Shown: positions 8,220 through 15,454 of the stretch, in pieces
Layout: each line of letters opens with the position of its first letter
Numbering within the stretch: the stretch's first letter is position 1
Notes under the pieces: model-generated
What the model was told of the DNA's origin: nothing
The model's database searches: none
Seen by the model: only the letters and a program-made list of their open reading frames with translations
Translations under genes and position numbers: made by a program
Assembly (NCBI GenBank): GCA_964352815.1
Contig: CAYGTO010000009.1
Coordinates: 32,441-96,440, forward strand
Length of the DNA: 64,000 nt
Source of the DNA: CAYGTO01 sp964352815
Lineage (GTDB): Bacteria > Pseudomonadota > Alphaproteobacteria > Rickettsiales > UBA3002
Reading direction: 5' to 3'

Positions 8220-9113
8220 ATGACAGAGCTTGTTCCATTTGATAAGCGTGAGGGATGGATTTGGGTCAATGGTGTGATGACGCCATGGCAGGAATCAAAG
8301 ACGCATATTTTGAGCCATGGGCTGCATTATGCATCGAGCGTGTTCGAGGGTGAGCGCGCGTATAATGGCAAGATTTTTAAGAGCCGCGAACATTCTGAGC
8401 GTTTTAAACGCTCGGCTGAGTTGATCGGATTTGAAATTCCCTATTCAGTGGATGAGCTGCTCGAAGCCAAAGAGAAAGTCTTGAATGACAATAATGTGAC
8501 TGATGGCTATGTTCGCCCGGTGGCTTGGTGTGGTAGTAAGAAAATGGCCATTTCGGCGCAAGGCAACGAGGTGCATGTAGCAATTGCCGCATGGGAATGG
8601 CCGAATGTATTTGGCGGCGAAGATATTATGAAGACTGGCCTACGACTGACGGTTTCCGAATGGCAGCGCCCGGCCCCGAACACTGCGCCAACTGCGAGCA
8701 AGGCGGCGGGCCTGTATATGATTTGCACGCTCAGTAAGCATGCGGCCGAGAATGCAGGGTTCCATGATGCATTGATGTTGGACTATCGCGGGCTTCTCGC
8801 AGAAGCAACCGGCGCGAATCTGTTTTTGGTGATGAATAATGAGCCGGGCAAGGAAGAGATTCACACGCCGACGCCGGATTGTTTCCTCGATGGCATCACG
8901 CGGCGCACCGTGATGAAGCTGGCCGAAGAAAAGGGCTATAAGGTCGTCGAACGCCAGATTAAGCCCGAGGAATTGGCAGATGCGAAGGAAGTGTTTGTCA
9001 CCGGCACGGCGGCGGAAGTGAAACCCATCGCTTCGATAGACGCCTATAATTTTGAGGTAGGCCCTGTCGGCGCGGCGATAGCGGACGCCTACGCGGCCGA
9101 AGTAAGAAAGTAG
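8220..9113 (+). CDS. ilvE: branched-chain amino-acid aminotransferase
   Basis: IlvE is a fold-type IV PLP enzyme that performs the last step of leucine, isoleucine and valine synthesis. The 297-residue sequence shows H-I-L-S-H-G-L-H-Y-A-S-S-V-F-E-G-E-R near the N-terminus, the PLP lysine in P-T-A-S-K-A-A-G-L-Y, L-L-A-E-A-T-G-A-N-L-F, and L-D-G-I-T-R-R-T-V. The ATG at 8220 is chosen because it follows the purine-rich GGAAAGG region and starts the family alignment; an ATG 30 bp upstream would lie inside the structured leader. Sharing that leader with ilvB suggests coordinated control of the pathway. Confidence 0.94.
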   Translation: MTELVPFDKREGWIWVNGVMTPWQESKTHILSHGLHYASSVFEGERAYNGKIFKSREHSERFKRSAELIGFEIPYSVDELLEAKEKVLNDNNVTDGYVRPVAWCGSKKMAISAQGNEVHVAIAAWEWPNVFGGEDIMKTGLRLTVSEWQRPAPNTAPTASKAAGLYMICTLSKHAAENAGFHDALMLDYRGLLAEATGANLFLVMNNEPGKEEIHTPTPDCFLDGITRRTVMKLAEEKGYKVVERQIKPEELADAKEVFVTGTAAEVKPIASIDAYNFEVGPVGAAIADAYAAEVRK

Positions 9114-9722
9114 TTACTGTTTCAGCGCCCTGAAGCCTTTGATCGTATACTCAATGCCGGTGATGGCAGTGAGTAAGGCGGCCATTCCTATTAAATAGGG
9201 GAATGCAATGATGCCAATTAGCGAAGCGGCACCTACTATTTCAGGAACGTTGAGTGGTTCTTCCATGCCTTTTCCTCCCAAAACTCCAATCAATAACAGT
9301 GGCGGTATGACAGCAACCATCTGCATGGTTGTTTTCCATTTGGCTAGCTTGGTGACGTGAATGGTCACGCCCTTATTTTCAAGGGCTTCGCGTAGACCAG
9401 AGACAAACAACTCACGGCATATAATGATTACAACGCAACTAGTCAAAATGGGCCCTTCAATTAAGTTTATGTCTATGAAAACAAGCAATGCCGCAGCAAC
9501 AAGTAGCTTATCGGCGATCGGGTCGAGCACGCGGCCAATGTCGGATTCCGCCTGCCATTTTCGTGCGAGATAGCCGTCAAAGAAATCGGTGATGGCGGCG
9601 TAGAGAAAAAGCGCCAGCGGCAACCAGCCATACTGCGCCGCATCCAAATAGAACGCGCCGACGAAGAGTGGGATCACGGCGATACGACTGATGGTGAGGA
9701 TGTTCGGGATGTGCTGTTTCAT
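9114..9722 (-). CDS. pgsA: CDP-diacylglycerol--glycerol-3-phosphate 3-phosphatidyltransferase
   Basis: PgsA makes phosphatidylglycerol phosphate, the precursor of phosphatidylglycerol and cardiolipin, in the inner membrane. The 202-residue protein has four or more hydrophobic helices and the CDP-alcohol phosphotransferase signature D-F-F-D-G-Y-L-A-R continuing to G-R-V-L-D-P-I-A-D-K, with all the Asp residues present. It ends directly next to ilvE, tail to tail. Upstream, toward uvrC, lies a palindromic repeat. Phosphatidylglycerol is the lipid donor for Lgt, which is also encoded in this window. Confidence 0.94.
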   Translation of the reverse strand: MKQHIPNILTISRIAVIPLFVGAFYLDAAQYGWLPLALFLYAAITDFFDGYLARKWQAESDIGRVLDPIADKLLVAAALLVFIDINLIEGPILTSCVVIIICRELFVSGLREALENKGVTIHVTKLAKWKTTMQMVAVIPPLLLIGVLGGKGMEEPLNVPEIVGAASLIGIIAFPYLIGMAALLTAITGIEYTIKGFRALKQ

Positions 9723-9765
9723 AAGGAGTAGAATACGGGAATGCGGGAATGTGGGAAAGAAAAAA

Positions 9766-9847
9766 CGTCACCCTGAGAGAGTGAAGCGACCGAAGGATCT
9801 TCCCTGCGGGTGGCGCGATAGATCCTTCGCCTTCGGCTCAGGATGAC
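9766..9847. repeat. palindromic repeat between pgsA and uvrC
   Basis: The outer ends (CGTCACCCTGAG, and CTCAGGATGACG as inverted partner) pair with one mismatch. Inside, CGAAGGATCT at 9791-9800 pairs perfectly with AGATCCTTCG at 9820-9829. Ends and inner arms closely match the element at 14612-14692. It begins six bases past the uvrC stop codon and is not transcribed into either protein. Confidence 0.85.
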
Positions 9848-9852
9848 GATAT

Positions 9853-11706
9853 TTAAGAATCCAAAAAATATTCGTAGATTTGCTTTGCGATGGTCTTGGA
9901 AATCCCCTCGACTTTTTCCAGTTCCGCCAGGCTAGCGCGCTGCACTTCTTTAGCGGAGCCGAAATGATGGAGCAGGGCGCGTTTGCGCGTCGCGCCAATG
10001 CCTGGGATATCGTCGAGTTCTGACTTCGAAAGGGCCTTGCTACGTTTAACGCGGTGCGAAGTGATGGCGAAACGATGCACCTCATCGCGCAGCCGCTGCA
10101 GGTAGTGCAAGGTAGCATCATTCACTGGAAGCTGAAATGGCTCACGGCCGGGCATATGAAATTGTTCGCGCCCTGCATTGCGGTCCGGGCCTTTGGAGAT
10201 CGCAACCGTGGTGACGTCGGTGACGCCGAGTTCAGCAAAGATCTCACACACCGCGGTGAGCTGGCCCTGGCCACCATCGATCAGCACCAGATCGGGCCAC
10301 ATCCCTTGCGTGCGATCGGGGTCTTCTTTTTGCAGCCGAGAGAAACGGCGGGTGAAGACCTCGCGCATCATCGCATAATCATCGCCTGGCTCGAGCGTCT
10401 CGCTCTTAATGTTATAGCGGCGATAACCATTCTTATTCAGCCCCTCTGGGCCTGCCATCACCATCGCACCCACCGCATAGCTACCGGCGATGTGCGAGTT
10501 ATCATAGACTTCGATTTGCTCAGGCGGGGCGTCCATGCCGAAGGGCTTCTGCACATTATCAAGATGCGTTTTCTCATTCATCGATTCGCGCAGTTTGGTT
10601 TCGAGCGCATTTTTTGCCGCGGCAAGCGCTTGATCAGTCAGCTTCTTTTTGTCACCGCGCTGCGGGAGGAAGAGCGAGACTTTATGCTCCGCTTTAAGAC
10701 TCAGCGCTTCCGAAAGCACCTCTTCTGCTTCAATAGGCTCGGAATAGATGATTTCTTTTGGCGGGGTGCGGGTGGTGTAGAATTGTGCAATAAAAGCGGC
10801 CAGTGCGCTTTCATTCGCGTAGTCGCTGCTCACGCGCGGGGAAAAATGCTGCGCACCAAAATATTGCCCGCTGCGAAAGAACATGACGTAAATCGCGGTG
10901 GCCGATTCTTCGCGCACCATGGCGAACACATCCGCGTCAGACACGCCAGCAGCATAAAAGCCTTGATTTTGCTGCACCTGAGTGAGCGCGCTGATGCGGT
11001 TCCTAAGCTCGGCCGCTTTCTCATAATCCATGGCTTCGCTGGCGGCGAGCATCTGCTCTTTGAGTGTTTCTTGAATGTCCCGACTTTTACCCGAAAGGAA
11101 GCGTTTCGCTTGGTCCATCAGCTCGCCATAGGCGTCTTTGCTAATGTAATCAACGCATGGTGCGGAGCAGCGCTTGATCTGATATTGCAGGCAGGGGCGG
11201 GTGCGGTTGGCAAAGACATGGTCGGTGCAGGGGCGCAGTAAAAAGGCGCGCTGCAGGGTGGTGATGGTTTGATTGACTGCGCCGGCATTGGCGAAGGGGC
11301 CGAAATAGGTGCCTTTGGTTTTTTGTGCTCCGCGATGTTTTTGAATTTGCGGAAATTCATGGTCTTCGCGTAGCAAAATATAAGGGAAGCTCTTATCATC
11401 GCGCAGCAGGATATTATAGCGCGGCTTCAGCTTCTTGATCAAATTGGCTTCGAGGAGTAGTGCCTCAGCTTCGGTCGCGGTCTCGACAATCTCCATCGAT
11501 CGCGTATGGCCGACCATGGTCATGATACGGCGATTGAGACCGCTGGTGCTGATATAGTTCGACACCCGGTTTTTTAGATTTCGCGCTTTGCCAACATAGA
11601 GCACATTGGCGTGCTCATCGAGCATGCGATACACACCGGCGCCTGAGCCGAGATTCGCTACCACATCTCGGATCACTTGCGCCCCTATTTCAAAGCTTGA
11701 AGTCAT
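9853..11706 (-). CDS. uvrC: excinuclease ABC subunit C
   Basis: UvrC makes both incisions in nucleotide excision repair after UvrA and UvrB locate damage. Domains in order: GIY-YIG nuclease (G-A-G-V-Y-R-M near residue 22, V-L-Y-V-G-K-A), the UVR motif (M-D-Y-E-K-A-A-E-L-R-N-R-I), the RNase H-like C-terminal nuclease (I-E-V-Y-D-N-S-H-I-A-G), and a terminal helix-hairpin-helix pair (I-P-G-I-G-A-T-R, V-E-G-I-S-K-T-I). The start at 11706 is chosen over an open frame extending to 11829 because an AAGG site precedes it and the family alignment begins there; the upstream residues look non-homologous. It is 617 residues long. Confidence 0.95.
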   Translation of the reverse strand: MTSSFEIGAQVIRDVVANLGSGAGVYRMLDEHANVLYVGKARNLKNRVSNYISTSGLNRRIMTMVGHTRSMEIVETATEAEALLLEANLIKKLKPRYNILLRDDKSFPYILLREDHEFPQIQKHRGAQKTKGTYFGPFANAGAVNQTITTLQRAFLLRPCTDHVFANRTRPCLQYQIKRCSAPCVDYISKDAYGELMDQAKRFLSGKSRDIQETLKEQMLAASEAMDYEKAAELRNRISALTQVQQNQGFYAAGVSDADVFAMVREESATAIYVMFFRSGQYFGAQHFSPRVSSDYANESALAAFIAQFYTTRTPPKEIIYSEPIEAEEVLSEALSLKAEHKVSLFLPQRGDKKKLTDQALAAAKNALETKLRESMNEKTHLDNVQKPFGMDAPPEQIEVYDNSHIAGSYAVGAMVMAGPEGLNKNGYRRYNIKSETLEPGDDYAMMREVFTRRFSRLQKEDPDRTQGMWPDLVLIDGGQGQLTAVCEIFAELGVTDVTTVAISKGPDRNAGREQFHMPGREPFQLPVNDATLHYLQRLRDEVHRFAITSHRVKRSKALSKSELDDIPGIGATRKRALLHHFGSAKEVQRASLAELEKVEGISKTIAKQIYEYFLDS

Positions 11707-12014
11707 ACCTTGTTCTAGCACCCGTTTAGAACGATACCAAACCCGAAGAATCTGTGGATAACTATGTGTAACTTTCACGAGACAGCTGAGAAAGTTAATG
11801 AAAAGACAGGGTTGCTGCGAATCTGTCACAATTCTCTATTGTGGGCCTAACCTATTGTTTCAGTTAATTAAATGCTTCTCATAATGAGACGGTACTTAGA
11901 AGTGCGCTCCGAGTGTGGCAGATCTATCACGCATAGAGCGCTGTGTGCATAGTTTGATCGAAGCAACCGTTCAGCTGCGCCTAAATAAGGCACAGATATA
12001 CCAGAATAATATGG
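11707..12014. other. 308-bp gap between the uvrC and short-chain reductase genes
   Basis: No gene is supported here. It contains the uvrC upstream region, including one exact DnaA-box sequence (TGTGGATAA, 11753-11761) and an AT-rich stretch around 11850-11890. I see no hairpin with a T run and no cluster of DnaA boxes, so this is not a convincing replication origin. Confidence 0.5.
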
Positions 12015-12752
12015 CTAGCTATGCTTCGCATGCATACCGGAATTCAGCGCGATGGACTGGCCGGTGATGCTCGGAGTGGTGAGTAGATAATCAATCGTTT
12101 GGCACACTTCTTCAGGGGTGCTCGTGCGTTTCAGCGGGGTGTTCTCGGCAAGCCGGGTAAACGCAGCCTCATCGAAATTTTCATCGGGAATGGTTGGCCC
12201 CATCGCGATGGCATTAATGCGAATAGCGGGGGCCAGTTCAGCGGCCAGCATCGATGTCATGCGAGACAGCATGCCCTTGCTCATACTGTAAGTCAGAAAA
12301 TGCGTGCCATAGCTTACCGATTCCATCCCATCCGTGAGGTTAATGATGTTACCATCCTGCACATCAGTTTGCGTCGCCATATCGCGAATCAGCTGCAAAG
12401 GCGCGTAGACATGAAGCTGCATATGCGCGGTGAGCGTGTCTTCGGTAAAGGAATGCAGCTCATCACGCACAAAGAGTGAGGCATTATTGATCAGCAGTGA
12501 CACCGGGCCCATCGCCTCATGAATGGTGGGAATGAGGCGTGCCGCTTGTTGAAGCTGGGTCAAATCAGCGGCAAAAAGCAGACATTGACGGCCTAGCTCT
12601 TCAATTTCCTTTTGTGTTTCCTGCGCTGCGGCTTCGGAGCGGTTGTAATGCAGCGCAATGTCCCAGCCACTACGCGCCAGATGCAGGGCGATCTCGCGAC
12701 CCACGCGCTTTGCGCCGCCAGTAATTAGGGCAATGTGTGAGGTGTGTGTCAT
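12015..12752 (-). CDS. short-chain dehydrogenase/reductase, pteridine reductase-like
   Basis: This 245-residue oxidoreductase of the classical short-chain family shows the cofactor motif T-G-G-A-K-R-V-G-R-E-I, N-N-A-S in L-L-I-N-N-A-S-L-F, and a Y-S-M-S-K catalytic pair. The G-A-K-R-V-G variant and the following H-Y-N-R-S segment are typical of FolM/PTR1-type pteridine reductases, which reduce dihydromonapterin or dihydrofolate. The window encodes ThyX, and organisms with ThyX often lack the classical folA reductase, so a folate-salvage role would fit. That link is inference. A TAGGAA ribosome-binding site precedes the ATG. Confidence 0.8.
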   Translation of the reverse strand: MTHTSHIALITGGAKRVGREIALHLARSGWDIALHYNRSEAAAQETQKEIEELGRQCLLFAADLTQLQQAARLIPTIHEAMGPVSLLINNASLFVRDELHSFTEDTLTAHMQLHVYAPLQLIRDMATQTDVQDGNIINLTDGMESVSYGTHFLTYSMSKGMLSRMTSMLAAELAPAIRINAIAMGPTIPDENFDEAAFTRLAENTPLKRTSTPEEVCQTIDYLLTTPSITGQSIALNSGMHAKHS

Positions 12753-12826
12753 TTCCTACTGACACATAGGCTTTGATTTGCTATATCGCAAGCGCGAAGG
12801 GTGAAACGAACATAAAAAGAGGCGTT

Positions 12827-13762
12827 ATGAAACTACTCGCTGGCAACAGCAACCCTGCGCTCGCGCAGGCCATGGCTGATTATCTAGATGTCCCTCTCGC
12901 CCATGCAGAGATTAAACGTTTTGCGGATAATGAAGTGTTTGTCGAGATCGAAGAGAATGTGCGCGGCGAAGATGTGTTTCTAATTCAATCAACCTCCTTC
13001 CCTGCGAACGATAATATCATGGAATTACTGATCATTATGGATGCGCTGAAGCGTGCCTCCGCCAAGCGCATTACCGCAGTGATGCCATATTTCGGTTATG
13101 CACGCCAAGACCGGAAGCCGGGGCCACGCACGCCGATTTCGGCGAAATTGGTGGCGAATTTGATTACCTCCGCTGGCGCGGATCGCGTGCTTACGGTCGA
13201 TCTTCATGCGGGGCAGATTCAGGGCTTTTTTGATATTCCGCTTGATCATCTTTATGCGCGGCCGGTTATTGTGAAGGATATTGAAGAGCATTTCCCGGAA
13301 ACCGACAAGCTGACCATTGTCTCGCCCGATGTGGGTGGGGTGGTGCGCGCCCGCTCGCTGGCGAGCCGGATTCATGCCGATCTGGCGATTGTCGATAAGC
13401 GCCGCGACAAGGCGAACCAATCGGAAGTGATGAACATTATTGGCGATATTGATGGTAAAGATTGCATTATTTTTGATGATATTGTTGATACGGCCGGAAC
13501 GCTGTGCAATGCCGCGCAAGCGCTGAGAGATCAAGGTGCGCGCAGCGTGTCGGCCTATGTGACGCATGGGGTGCTATCGGGCCCGGCGCTCGAGCGGGTG
13601 ACGAATTCCTGCCTGAAATATCTCGTGGTAACCGATTCGATTGCGCCAACGGAAGCCATGGGCGGTGTGCCTAATTTGCGGGTTGTGTCGCTGGCGGGGC
13701 TTTTGGCGGAGGCTATCAAACGGATCAGCGAAGAAACCTCAGTCTCGAGCCTGTTTGACTAG
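12827..13762 (+). CDS. prs: ribose-phosphate pyrophosphokinase
   Basis: Prs makes PRPP from ribose 5-phosphate and ATP, feeding purine, pyrimidine, histidine, tryptophan and NAD synthesis. The 311-residue protein has R-F-A-D-N-E-V-F-V-E-I, Y-F-G-Y-A-R-Q-D-R-K, V-D-L-H-A-G-Q-I-Q-G-F-F, V-S-P-D-V-G-G-V-V-R-A, and the PRPP loop D-I-V-D-T-A-G-T-L. ATG at 12827 is preferred over a start 54 bp upstream because it has an AAAGAGG ribosome-binding site and begins at the conserved M-K-L-L-A-G-N-S-N. It is divergent from the short-chain reductase gene; their upstream regions share 74 bp. Confidence 0.95.
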   Translation: MKLLAGNSNPALAQAMADYLDVPLAHAEIKRFADNEVFVEIEENVRGEDVFLIQSTSFPANDNIMELLIIMDALKRASAKRITAVMPYFGYARQDRKPGPRTPISAKLVANLITSAGADRVLTVDLHAGQIQGFFDIPLDHLYARPVIVKDIEEHFPETDKLTIVSPDVGGVVRARSLASRIHADLAIVDKRRDKANQSEVMNIIGDIDGKDCIIFDDIVDTAGTLCNAAQALRDQGARSVSAYVTHGVLSGPALERVTNSCLKYLVVTDSIAPTEAMGGVPNLRVVSLAGLLAEAIKRISEETSVSSLFD

Positions 13763-13776
13763 GCGCTATCTGGGGG

Positions 13777-13879
13777 TTGACTTCCTCCTTTTTTCCTTTT
13801 AAACCAACGCTTCCGGAATCATCCGGGTAACCCAAGGAAGTGGGCGTCGTAAACCCTCGACGTGCGCGAAGGAGAAAAA
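13777..13879 (+). promoter_or_regulatory. candidate promoter and hairpin leader of rplY
   Basis: A TTGACT hexamer (13777-13782) is followed by a pyrimidine tract and a weak TTTAAA-like -10 region near 13798. Downstream a stem can form between CTTCC and GGAAG with an inner GGGT-AACCC hairpin. A leader of this kind would suit control of ribosomal protein L25, but nothing here proves regulation. Confidence 0.3.
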
Positions 13880-14563
13880 ATGAAAGCACATATTTCGATT
13901 GAAGCCAATATAAGAGAAGAAGTTGGCAAAGGTGCTGCCCGTGCGGCCCGCCGCAATAAGCAGATCCCTGCCATTGTCTACAGTAAAGATAAAAGCCCGG
14001 TGAGCATCACCTTGCCAGAGAACGTGCTCAGCCGTGAATATTTTGGTGGCGGTTTCATGAGCTCAATTGTTGAGATCAAAACCAACAAAGAAACCATGTA
14101 CGCGTTGCCGCGTGAAGTGCAGCTGCACCCGGTGAAAGATTCGATCATGCATGTTGATTTCTTAGCGGTCAATCAAGGCTCTGAGATCCGCGTTTTGATT
14201 CCAGTGAAATTCAAAAACCGTGAGCGTTCAAAAGGCCTCAAACGGGGCGGCGTGCTGAATGTGGTGCGCTTTGACCTCGAGCTGCTCTGCACCCCAGAAA
14301 CCATCCCGGGCGTGATTGAAATCGATCTTCTCGATTATAATATCGGTGATTCGGTTCATGTTAGCAATATCGATCTCCCTGAGGGTGTGCGCCCCGTGAT
14401 TCAGGACCGTGACTTCACCATTGCTGCGATTGTCGGTAAGGGTAAGAAAGCTGAAGAGGATGAGGATGCCGCCACTACATCTGCAGTATCAGGCGCTGTT
14501 GAAGGAGCGGAAGCTGCCGGTGAGAAGAAAGCCGAAGGCGAGAAAAAAGAAGAGAAGAAATAA
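13880..14563 (+). CDS. rplY: 50S ribosomal protein L25/general stress protein Ctc
   Basis: This is the long (TL5/CTC) form of L25, which binds 5S rRNA. The N-terminal 5S-binding domain has G-K-G-A-A-R-A-A-R-R-N-K-Q-I-P-A-I-V-Y, the central beta domain has H-P-V-K-D-S-I-M-H-V-D-F, and the C-terminus (from about residue 190) is an acidic/lysine tail rich in Glu, Ala and Lys. It is 227 residues long. ATG at 13880 has a strong AAGGAG site; a GTG 18 bp earlier would lie upstream of that site. As usual in proteobacteria it is followed by pth, here after a repeat element. Confidence 0.95.
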   Translation: MKAHISIEANIREEVGKGAARAARRNKQIPAIVYSKDKSPVSITLPENVLSREYFGGGFMSSIVEIKTNKETMYALPREVQLHPVKDSIMHVDFLAVNQGSEIRVLIPVKFKNRERSKGLKRGGVLNVVRFDLELLCTPETIPGVIEIDLLDYNIGDSVHVSNIDLPEGVRPVIQDRDFTIAAIVGKGKKAEEDEDAATTSAVSGAVEGAEAAGEKKAEGEKKEEKK

Positions 14564-14574
14564 TCAGTGTCACC

Positions 14575-14610
14575 CTGTTGCGCGTGAAGCGCGTGCACGG
14601 AATTTTTTTA
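14575..14610 (+). terminator. possible intrinsic terminator after rplY
   Basis: A short GCGC-GTGAA-GCGC hairpin followed within ten bases by a run of seven T residues lies just beyond the rplY stop codon. The stem is short and offset from the T run, so the call is tentative. Confidence 0.4.
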
Positions 14611-14611
14611 T

Positions 14612-14692
14612 CGTCATTCTGAGGGAACGAAGTGACCGAAGAATCTCACGTAACCTTTACTATAGATCCTTCGCCTATGGCTCAGGATGACG
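14612..14692. repeat. palindromic repeat between rplY and pth
   Basis: The outer ends CGTCATTCTGAGG (14612-14624) and CTCAGGATGACG (14681-14692) are inverted copies with one mismatch over the paired part. The right half (GATCCTTCGCC, then CTCAGGATGACG) is almost identical to the element at 9766-9847. It ends 10 bp before the pth start codon, so it lies in the pth 5' leader. Confidence 0.85.
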
Positions 14693-14702
14693 GTATTGTT
14701 CT

Positions 14703-15323
14703 ATGTACCTTCTCGTAGGGCTCGGCAATCCAGGCCGCGAACATCAGCATCAGCGCCATAACATTGGCTTTATGGCGATCGATGCTATTGCGCGCGCGCA
14801 CCATGCGTCGGATGCGCAGCAAAAATTCAAAGGCGAGTTGTGCGAGGCGCGTATTGCGAGCCAGAAATGTCTGCTGCTCAAGCCGCAAACCTATATGAAC
14901 ACGTCGGGTGTCAGTGTCGCTGAGGCCGCTCATTTTTACAAAATTCCGCTCGAAAAGATTATCGTGCTCTATGATGAGCTTGACTTAGTGTTTGGTAAGG
15001 TGCGCTGCAAGCAAGGTGGCGGGGCAGGAGGTCATAATGGCATCCGCTCCATCGACAGCCATCTGGGTAAGAATTATTGGCGGATTCGCCTTGGGATCGA
15101 CCATCCCGGCGATAAAAATCGCGTCACCGGCCATGTGCTGAGCAATTTTACCAAGGATGAGCAGGCGCATGTCGACCACTGGCTGTCCTGGCTAGCGGAT
15201 GATATGGCGCTGATTCTAGAGCAAAATGAGCCCGATATGGCGACGCGAATGGAGCAATTCATGACCAAAATCGCCCATTCATGTCCTCCGCCCCATAAGG
15301 AAAAGGATGAGAAAAGCGCGTAA
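14703..15323 (+). CDS. pth: peptidyl-tRNA hydrolase
   Basis: Pth recycles peptidyl-tRNA released from stalled ribosomes. The 206-residue sequence shows G-L-G-N-P-G at the N-terminus, the catalytic region R-H-N-I-G-F, K-P-Q-T-Y-M-N-T-S-G, D-E-L-D-L, and G-G-G-A-G-G-H-N-G-I-R-S-I. All of these are diagnostic of the bacterial enzyme. No ribosome-binding site is obvious because the palindromic repeat occupies the sequence up to 10 bp before the ATG; the bases just before the start are T-rich. The rplY-pth pair is conserved in proteobacteria. Confidence 0.94.
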   Translation: MYLLVGLGNPGREHQHQRHNIGFMAIDAIARAHHASDAQQKFKGELCEARIASQKCLLLKPQTYMNTSGVSVAEAAHFYKIPLEKIIVLYDELDLVFGKVRCKQGGGAGGHNGIRSIDSHLGKNYWRIRLGIDHPGDKNRVTGHVLSNFTKDEQAHVDHWLSWLADDMALILEQNEPDMATRMEQFMTKIAHSCPPPHKEKDEKSA

Positions 15324-15394
15324 ATCACCGTATTTCCAGTCGTTTTTACCGTTTTCCCCACAGATTAACCCGATTTCACCAAAAAACACGCTGG

Positions 15395-15428
15395 TTGTCA
15401 TAAAACTGTCATCTTCCGCTGCTATAGT
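15395..15428 (+). promoter_or_regulatory. Pho-box-like promoter of the 797-residue orphan gene
   Basis: Two 7-bp direct repeats, TTGTCAT (15395-15401) and CTGTCAT (15406-15412), are separated by AAAA. This matches the PhoB box consensus (CTGTCAT-N4-CTGTCAT) with one mismatch. Exactly ten bases after the second repeat stands TATAGT (15423-15428), the spacing typical of PhoB-activated promoters in which the box replaces the -35 element. The start codon of the downstream gene follows at 15455. Confidence 0.65.
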
Positions 15429-15454
15429 GAGAGGATAGAAAAAGTGTGTGAATT

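Noticed and set aside
10054..11241. A 395-codon open frame on the plus strand across uvrC
   Set aside because: It lies wholly antisense to the well-conserved uvrC gene, its product has no recognisable motif, and its composition is what GC-rich third positions on the other strand would give.
11753..11761. An exact DnaA box (TGTGGATAA) upstream of uvrC, considered as part of a replication origin
   Set aside because: Only one exact box is seen in a 308-bp gap with no AT-rich unwinding cluster and no origin-type neighbour genes.
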